DNA of 11,992 bases, taken from assembly GCA_041746415.1 (NCBI GenBank), contig JBGTHB010000201.1:1-11992 (forward strand). Reading direction: 5' to 3'. The notes below the pieces were generated by a model that was given only the letters and a program-made list of their open reading frames with translations, did no database searches and was not told where the DNA came from. The translations under genes and the position numbers were made by a program. Numbering within the stretch: position 1 is the stretch's first letter; every line of letters begins with the position of its first letter. Shown here one piece after another: positions 7,345 through 11,992 of the stretch. Source of the stretch: JBGTHB01 sp041746415. GTDB taxonomy: Bacteria; Pseudomonadota; Gammaproteobacteria; Coxiellales; Coxiellaceae.

Positions 7345-7502
7345 GAGCCTGCTCAAAGCCCCTGAATCTAGCTAAAAAGCAGATGATTGAGATAAAATTT
7401 TTATCCGCTCGAGGCGAATAGTTATTCGTATTTAACGAGCGAGCGAAAATTTTAGCCAATTACGCCACTTTTGCAGCCAATCAATGGATTTTAAACAGTC
7501 TC
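7345..7502. repeat. MITE-like imperfect palindrome with terminal inverted repeats
   Basis: This stretch of about 158 bp reads as one long imperfect inverted repeat. Its ends are GAGCCTGCTCAAAG (7345-7358) and, reverse-complemented from 7489-7502, GAGACTGTTTAAAA, with 10 of 14 identical. Inner arms are TAAAATTTT (7393-7401 against 7446-7454), CGCTCG (7406-7411 against 7436-7441) and a central hairpin CGAATA-GT-TATTCG (7415-7428). It is flanked by TAA on the left and TGA on the right, which fits a TNA target as used by some IS5-family elements, though the middle base differs. It has no coding capacity. The likeliest reading is a non-autonomous mobile repeat or a REP-like element; a folded 3' end of the queA transcript is the alternative. 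Copies elsewhere in the genome cannot be seen from here. Confidence 0.55.
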
Positions 7503-7672
7503 TGAGGCAACAGGGAAATCATGACACTATTAATTTTCTTTAAACCGTCTTGCTGGCGTTGACGTTGTGCCATTCATAAAAAAACTGATTGGTACTTGAT
7601 TTAATTCCATGTCCTATGACCCTATGTTAAGCTTTGTGCCTGCTTGAATTTACACTTACATGAGGGGCCACA
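7503..7672. other. Intergenic region upstream of icd, no confident promoter
   Basis: Together with the palindrome this makes a 336-bp gap between queA and icd. A TTGACG (7559-7564) resembles a -35 box but has no matching -10. TATGTT (7623-7628) and TACACT (7651-7656) are possible -10 boxes with poor -35 partners. A hexamer CCTATG is repeated at 7613-7618 and 7621-7626. The icd ribosome binding site GAGGGG is at 7662-7667. No ORF or RNA gene was recognised. Confidence 0.4.
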
Positions 7673-8926
7673 ATGAGTTATCAGCATATTACAGTTCCAG
7701 CGGGTGAAAAAATCACAGTAAACAAAGATCTTTCACTGCACGTACCAAACCATCCTATTATTCCTTTTTTACGTGGTGATGGCATTGGCGTTGACATTAC
7801 GCCGGTGATGCAAAAAGTGATTGATGCGGCTGTTGAAAAAGCCTATGACAGCGATAAAAAAATTGCGTGGATGGAAGTGTATGCCGGTGAGTTGGCAACA
7901 GAAGTTTATGGTAAAGACACTTGGCTTCCAGATGAAACACTCACGGCAATTAAAGAATATGTTGTGGCCATTAAAGGGCCTTTAACTACACCAGTGGGCG
8001 GTGGTATTCGTTCGTTGAATGTGGCGTTACGTCAGCAATTGGACTTATATGTTTGTTTGCGTCCAGTGCGTTATTTTCAAGGTGTGCCATCGCCTGTAAA
8101 ACATCCTGAAAAAGTGGACATGGTTATTTTTCGTGAAAATTCAGAAGATATTTATGCCGGCATCGAATGGAAAGCCAACTCGCCTGAAGCGAAAAAACTG
8201 ATTGCGTTCTTACAAAATGAAATGGGCGTTAAAAAAATTCGTTTTCCCAATACCAGTGGCATTGGCATCAAACCGGTTTCGGAAGAAGGCACCACACGTT
8301 TAGTGCGCCGCGCGTTGCAGTATGTGATTGATAATGACCGTGATTCATTAACGTTGGTGCATAAAGGCAACATTATGAAATTCACGGAAGGCGCGTTTAA
8401 AGATTGGGGTTATAAAGTTGCTGTCGCTGAATTTGACGCTAAACCACTCGATGGCGGCCCATGGCACGTTATGAAAAATCCTAAAAGCGGTAAAGAAATT
8501 GTTATTAAAGACGTCATTGCTGACGCGTTTTTGCAGCAAATTTTGTTGCGTCCAGCCGAGTACGATGTGATTGCTACCTTGAATTTAAATGGTGATTACA
8601 TTTCAGATGCTCTAGCAGCTGAAGTGGGTGGTATTGGCATTGCGCCCGGTGCAAATTTAAGTGACGTTGCGGCTATTTTTGAAGCCACCCACGGCACAGC
8701 GCCTAAATACGCCGGCCTAGATAAAGTGAACCCAGGTTCGTTGATTCTGTCCGCCGAAATGATGTTGCGTTATATGGGCTGGTTAGAAGCGGCGGATTTA
8801 GTGATTAAAGGTGTCGAAGGCGCCATCGCAGCCAAAACCGTTACTTATGATTTTGCGCGCTTAATGAAAGACGCTTACGAAGTTTCTTGTTCTGCTTTTG
8901 GTGAAGCGGTCATTAAGCATATGTAG
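7673..8926 (+). CDS. icd: NADP-dependent isocitrate dehydrogenase
   Basis: This TCA-cycle enzyme decarboxylates isocitrate to 2-oxoglutarate in the cytosol, reducing NADP. Its 417 residues align with E. coli Icd (416) with an offset of one. Substrate residues are in place: Ser114 and Arg120 in IRSLNVALR, Arg130, Arg154, Tyr161, Lys231, and the metal-binding Asp284, Asp308 and Asp312. The NADP-specific set is kept: Lys345-Tyr346 in GTAPKYAG, and Tyr392 and Arg396 in TYDFARLM. Ser114 corresponds to the serine that AceK phosphorylates in E. coli to divert carbon to the glyoxylate shunt, so that control is structurally possible; aceK is not in this window. GAGGGG lies 5 bases before the ATG. The gene is alone in its transcription unit and ends at a strong terminator. 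Confidence 0.98.
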   Translation: MSYQHITVPAGEKITVNKDLSLHVPNHPIIPFLRGDGIGVDITPVMQKVIDAAVEKAYDSDKKIAWMEVYAGELATEVYGKDTWLPDETLTAIKEYVVAIKGPLTTPVGGGIRSLNVALRQQLDLYVCLRPVRYFQGVPSPVKHPEKVDMVIFRENSEDIYAGIEWKANSPEAKKLIAFLQNEMGVKKIRFPNTSGIGIKPVSEEGTTRLVRRALQYVIDNDRDSLTLVHKGNIMKFTEGAFKDWGYKVAVAEFDAKPLDGGPWHVMKNPKSGKEIVIKDVIADAFLQQILLRPAEYDVIATLNLNGDYISDALAAEVGGIGIAPGANLSDVAAIFEATHGTAPKYAGLDKVNPGSLILSAEMMLRYMGWLEAADLVIKGVEGAIAAKTVTYDFARLMKDAYEVSCSAFGEAVIKHM

Positions 8927-8942
8927 AATTTTTATGGTGTGT

Positions 8943-8970
8943 AAAAAAGCCGCAGTATTGCGGCTTTTTT
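8943..8970. terminator. Bidirectional intrinsic terminator downstream of icd
   Basis: AAAAAAGCCGCA (8943-8954) and TGCGGCTTTTTT (8959-8970) form a perfect 12-bp stem around GTAT. The core GCCGC and the A/T flanks give a U-tract on both strands. It serves icd and the convergent hypothetical gene that ends at 8984. Its design closely resembles the terminator at 5795-5824. Confidence 0.94.
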
Positions 8971-8983
8971 GGATAACTAAGTT

Positions 8984-9397
8984 TTAACGGCTAATGGAAA
9001 GAGTAGTCGAATTAGATGAATCTAATGGTTCAATTAATGTTTTTGCCTGCTGAATAAGAGCATGTTTTTCCTTGATAGCTTCTGGATTTCTCCAACCGAA
9101 GGTATTAATTACCTCGTATGCAAATTTAATTTGCTTTTGCAGCTCGTTAGAATCTGTCATGCTACTTTTTTGATAGGCGCCTGTTGTAAACAATTTGCAG
9201 TTTGAGGTAGGAATCAGTTCTTCAAGCTTTTCAAGCGCAGCGGCTAAGGCCGCATCTTGAAGCTCAGGTGTGGTTGCATCGCTTAGGTTGTTTAGTTTAC
9301 CAGCTTGTACCATAGCAGAAATTGAAATGCGGGTTGGTGCATGAGCGAATGTTCCAGCTCGCCATCTTTGTCTTGTTTCACTATTCTTAGTAGCCAT
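8984..9397 (-). CDS. Hypothetical protein, mostly helical and cytosolic
   Basis: I do not recognise this 137-residue product. It has no signal peptide or membrane segment. The N-terminus is basic (MATKNSETRQRWRAG), residues 40-65 and 82-122 look like amphipathic helices rich in Ala, Leu, Glu and Lys, and the tail (about 123-137) is Ser/Thr-rich and probably disordered. The only cysteine is Cys67. The ATG at 9397 has a modest purine-rich stretch (AAGAGAG) upstream. It is convergent with icd and shares its terminator, and divergent from clpA. It occupies the neighbourhood where clpS often lies but shows no ClpS motif. A coding origin is supported by the terminator placement and the reasonable ribosome binding site; function is unknown. 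Confidence 0.65.
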   Translation of the reverse strand: MATKNSETRQRWRAGTFAHAPTRISISAMVQAGKLNNLSDATTPELQDAALAAALEKLEELIPTSNCKLFTTGAYQKSSMTDSNELQKQIKFAYEVINTFGWRNPEAIKEKHALIQQAKTLIEPLDSSNSTTLSISR

Positions 9398-9460
9398 TCG
9401 TCTCTCTTTTTGGCACTATTTTGCCAGTTGAATTAATACCTGTATTCTAAGCCGCTGATA

Positions 9461-9475
9461 TTAAGAAGTTCTTAA
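9461..9475. promoter_or_regulatory. 15-bp palindrome, candidate operator
   Basis: TTAAGAA-G-TTCTTAA is a perfect inverted repeat with 7-bp arms around a single base. It lies 64 bp upstream of the hypothetical gene starting at 9397 and about 260 bp upstream of clpA. Dimeric repressors bind such sites, but an AT-rich palindrome of this size can also arise by chance. No regulator gene is adjacent. Confidence 0.3.
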
Positions 9476-9555
9476 AATTTAAAGCATATTAGCTTCGGCT
9501 CGTATCTAGTTGTAAATCAATCCGAATTCATACGCAACGCGAAATACCTGTAATA

Positions 9556-9600
9556 TTTTGTAGGAAAATCACACGGTTATAGTCTAAAGTAGTATATAAG
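9556..9600 (+). promoter_or_regulatory. Possible clpA promoter region
   Basis: Two -10-like hexamers are present: TATAGT (9578-9583), with a partial -35 TTTTGT (9556-9561) at 16 bp, and TATATA (9593-9598), with no good -35. Either would start transcription shortly before the G+C-richer leader. No sigma32 consensus was seen. Confidence 0.35.
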
Positions 9601-9735
9601 AGGTTTGGTATGCGGCAACGGAATGCCACGCTAAGACACCCCTTGGCAAGCATAACAGACTGATCTCCCAGGACGTGAGAAGGACAACCTTCTGCTCCGG
9701 TGTCAAAAGGATTTGCCAATAAGAGGAGAGCGGCT
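9601..9735 (+). promoter_or_regulatory. Predicted structured 5' leader of clpA
   Basis: This stretch of about 130 bases is visibly richer in G+C than its surroundings and packed with complementary segments. GGCA (9614-9617) pairs with TGCC (9624-9627). GACACC (9635-9640) pairs with GGTGTC (9699-9704). TTGGCAA (9643-9649) pairs with TTGCCAA (9713-9719). AGAAGG (9678-9683) pairs with CCTTCT (9688-9693) around ACAA. The second and third pairings interlock as a pseudoknot, and the last strand ends just before the ribosome binding site GAGGAGAG (9723-9730). TATGC (9609-9613) can also pair with GCATA (9650-9654), an alternative fold. I do not recognise a known riboswitch or RNA family. It could be a cis-regulatory leader or a separate small RNA. 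Confidence 0.45.
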
Positions 9736-11982
9736 ATGTTTAGCAAAACCCTAGAAAAGTGTCTTAATCGTGCCTTTGCCCAAGCTCGTCTAAAGCGCCA
9801 TGAGTTTATTACTGTAGAACATCTATTACTTACGCTTTTGGATAATCCAGAAGCCAGCGAAGTATTAAATGCGTGTGGTGCGGATTTGGATCGTTTGCGT
9901 GCAGGGTTAGGTATTTTTATTGATGAAACAACCCCATTAATTCCTATGAATGTGGAACGAGATATTCAACCCACATTAAGTTTTCAACGCGTGTTGCAAC
10001 GAGCCATTTATCAAGTTCAAACAAATGGTCGTCCAGAAGTAAATGGCGCCAATGTTTTAACCGCTATTTTTAGCGAGCCGGAAAGCCAAGCCGTTTATTT
10101 TCTGAGTCAAGAAAATGTAACGCGTATTGATGTGGTAAATTATCTTACTCAAGGCATCACCAAAGAACAAATGGAACCGCCTAAATTCAATCCGGATCCA
10201 GGTGGCTTTGAAACAGGTACTGCCGAAACTACAGGCGAAGAAAGCCTTGTTGAAACTTACACAGCTAATCTAAATTTAAAAGCTAAAAAAGGTAAGATTG
10301 ATCCAGTAATTGGTCGCGATAAAGAATTAAAACGCGTTATTCAAGTGTTGTGTCGACGCACTAAAAATAATCCTATGTTGGTCGGAGAAGCGGGCGTTGG
10401 TAAAACCGCTATTGCTGAAGGGCTAGCACAATTAATCGTTGATAAAAAAGTTCCGCAAATGTTGCAACGCTGCACAGTTTATTCATTAGATATGGGTGTG
10501 TTGTTAGCAGGAACTAAATATCGCGGTGATTTTGAAAAACGATTTAAAGCCGTTTTAAAAGCATTAAGTCGAGACAGCGGTGCTATTATTTTTATTGACG
10601 AAATCCATAATTTAATTGGTGCGGGATCAGCAACCGGTGGTACCATGGACGCCTCCAATTTAATTAAACCGTTATTAAGTGCCGGTGAGCTGCGTTGTAT
10701 GGGTGCGACAACCTATGAAGAATTTCGTAATTATATTGCGAAAGATCATGCGCTTTTAAGGCGTTTCCAAAAACTTGACATAGAAGAACCGAGTGCAAAT
10801 GATACGCTTAAAATTTTACAAGGCTTGAAATCACGTTATGAAACGTATCACTGCATTCAGTATTCTAATGCGGCATTAAAGCGTGCGGTTGAATTGTCGT
10901 CACGTTATATGGGCGATCGGCATTTGCCAGACAAAGCGATTGATGTCATTGATGAAGCGGGCGCGTATCAAAAACTTCAAGATGACTCTGAGCGCGTCAT
11001 TATGATTGGTCCACAAGAAATTGAAAATATTGTGGCAAAAATGGCACGAATTCCAGTTGAAAAAATTAGCAGCAATGATAAATCGCTGTTGAAAAATCTG
11101 CCTGCGCGGTTAAAAAAAGCGGTGTTTGGTCAAGATGATGCGATAGACGCATTAGCTAATTCAGTGCGTTTAGCGCGCGCAGGTTTGCGTGATATTAACA
11201 AACCTGTGGGTTCATTTTTGTTAGCTGGTCCAACTGGTGTGGGCAAAACAGAAGTGACGCGTCAATTAGCTAAAGAATTAGGTGTGGAATTGTTGCGTTT
11301 TGATATGTCGGAATACATGGAACGCCATTCTGTATCGCGCTTGATTGGTGCGCCTCCTGGTTACGTTGGTTATGAACAAGGTGGTCTATTAACTGAAGCC
11401 ATCAGTAAACATCCACATGCTGTATTGCTGCTCGATGAAATTGAAAAAGCACATCCTGATTTATTTAATATTTTATTGCAGGCTATGGATAACGGACAGA
11501 TCACAGACAACAATGGGCGTAAAATTGATTTTCGCCATATTATGATTGTGATGACAACTAACGCTGGTGCGGACGCAATGGAAAAAATCTCTATTGGTTT
11601 CGCTAATGAAGGATCCAAAGCCGATTGCATGAAAGATATTAATCGGCTATTTAGCCCGGAGTTTCGCAACCGTTTAGATGCTGTGGTGCATTTCAGTTAT
11701 TTGGATCAAGCCACTATTATGCGAGTGGTGGAGAAATTTCTCAAAGAGTTGCGCGATCAATTAAAATCAAAACACGTTAAGTTAGATGTTTCCAATGATG
11801 CTAAGCGTTGGTTAGCGGACAATGGTTACAATCGCACCATGGGTGCAAGACCAATGGCGCGAATAATTCAAGAGCGCTTAAAGCTGCCATTAGCAGAAGA
11901 GCTATTGTATGGCAAATTAGAAGAAGGTGAGCACGAAGTGAAAGTAGAGATTGGTGACAAAGGGCTTGAGGTGCTGATATAA
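9736..11982 (+). CDS. clpA: ATP-dependent Clp protease ATP-binding subunit ClpA
   Basis: ClpA is the hexameric AAA+ unfoldase that feeds proteins into ClpP for degradation. At 748 residues it matches E. coli ClpA (758) throughout. The N-domain (1-140) contains RHEFITVEHLLL and LSFQRVLQRA. AAA+ module 1 has Walker A GEAGVGKT (217-224), Walker B IIFIDE (284-289), pore loop KYRG (261-264) and LLRRF (341-344). Module 2 has Walker A GPTGVGKT (498-505), Walker B LLLDE (564-568), pore loop GYVG (542-545) and sensor 2 GAR (703-705). The ClpP-docking tripeptide is IGF (620-622), where E. coli ClpA has IGL; ClpX uses IGF, so ClpP binding should be retained. The ATG at 9736 matches the family N-terminus and has GAGGAGAG upstream; an in-frame GTG at 9700 would add 12 residues and lies in the leader hairpin region. 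No clpS precedes it. Confidence 0.97.
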   Translation: MFSKTLEKCLNRAFAQARLKRHEFITVEHLLLTLLDNPEASEVLNACGADLDRLRAGLGIFIDETTPLIPMNVERDIQPTLSFQRVLQRAIYQVQTNGRPEVNGANVLTAIFSEPESQAVYFLSQENVTRIDVVNYLTQGITKEQMEPPKFNPDPGGFETGTAETTGEESLVETYTANLNLKAKKGKIDPVIGRDKELKRVIQVLCRRTKNNPMLVGEAGVGKTAIAEGLAQLIVDKKVPQMLQRCTVYSLDMGVLLAGTKYRGDFEKRFKAVLKALSRDSGAIIFIDEIHNLIGAGSATGGTMDASNLIKPLLSAGELRCMGATTYEEFRNYIAKDHALLRRFQKLDIEEPSANDTLKILQGLKSRYETYHCIQYSNAALKRAVELSSRYMGDRHLPDKAIDVIDEAGAYQKLQDDSERVIMIGPQEIENIVAKMARIPVEKISSNDKSLLKNLPARLKKAVFGQDDAIDALANSVRLARAGLRDINKPVGSFLLAGPTGVGKTEVTRQLAKELGVELLRFDMSEYMERHSVSRLIGAPPGYVGYEQGGLLTEAISKHPHAVLLLDEIEKAHPDLFNILLQAMDNGQITDNNGRKIDFRHIMIVMTTNAGADAMEKISIGFANEGSKADCMKDINRLFSPEFRNRLDAVVHFSYLDQATIMRVVEKFLKELRDQLKSKHVKLDVSNDAKRWLADNGYNRTMGARPMARIIQERLKLPLAEELLYGKLEEGEHEVKVEIGDKGLEVLI

Positions 11983-11992
11983 ATTTGCAAAA

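Noticed and set aside
7337..7502. tRNA or known small RNA in the queA-icd gap
   Set aside because: No cloverleaf, CCA end or recognisable RNA signature; the symmetry is that of a long inverted repeat.
9700..9735. GTG at 9700 as the clpA start, adding 12 residues
   Set aside because: The family N-terminus begins at the ATG at 9736, which has GAGGAGAG just upstream; the extra residues would translate the ribosome binding site itself.
9601..9735. clpA leader as 6S RNA, 4.5S RNA, tmRNA, RNase P RNA or a common riboswitch (TPP, cobalamin, glycine, FMN)
   Set aside because: None of the conserved core sequences of these families that I can recall is present.
9528..9746. Minus-strand ORF of 72 codons antisense to the clpA leader
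   Set aside because: It overlaps the clpA start and the structured leader, its composition follows the leader's complementary segments, and it has no convincing ribosome binding site.

Overview
The window is AT-leaning, gene-dense chromosomal DNA from a gammaproteobacterium. Three things point there: a BamC-type lipoprotein next to purC (the dapA-bamC-purC order known from Escherichia coli), an icd product that follows the E. coli enzyme almost residue for residue, and a ClpA-type (not ClpC) unfoldase. The base composition and small secreted proteins would suit a Legionellales-like lineage, but that is a guess. Most of the window is core metabolism and envelope genes. No prophage, CRISPR array, rRNA or tRNA was seen.

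Layout. Positions 6-1333 (+) hold a short BamC-like outer-membrane lipoprotein whose stop overlaps the start of purC (SAICAR synthetase). Facing it across only 5 bp is a minus-strand operon (4341 down to 1339): a membrane-anchored protein with a glutamate-synthase FMN/Fe-S domain, then a succinate-semialdehyde-type aldehyde dehydrogenase. The second gene's Shine-Dalgarno contains the first gene's stop codon. From the divergent region at 4342-4488 an OmpP1/FadL-family outer-membrane channel gene runs rightward to 5790. It shares a bidirectional terminator with a small exported protein of unknown function (6218-5835, -). queA (6326-7336, +) follows, without its usual partner tgt. A roughly 160-bp imperfect palindrome with short terminal inverted repeats (7345-7502) looks like a small non-autonomous mobile element. 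Then come icd (7673-8926, +), a second bidirectional terminator, an unrecognised 137-residue gene (9397-8984, -), and clpA (9736-11982, +).

Joint function. The genes are mostly independent housekeeping units: envelope biogenesis and lipid uptake (BamC, FadL), purine synthesis (PurC), tRNA queuosine modification (QueA), TCA cycle (Icd) and regulated proteolysis (ClpA). The glutamate-synthase-like and aldehyde dehydrogenase genes are the one clear operon of connected, still undefined metabolism.

Most worth a second look: the roughly 130-nt clpA leader, which can fold with pseudoknot topology and sits where clpS is normally found; the MITE-like palindrome downstream of queA; a possibly leaderless queA transcript; and the two small proteins of unknown function. 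I found no convincing wholly new multi-gene system.
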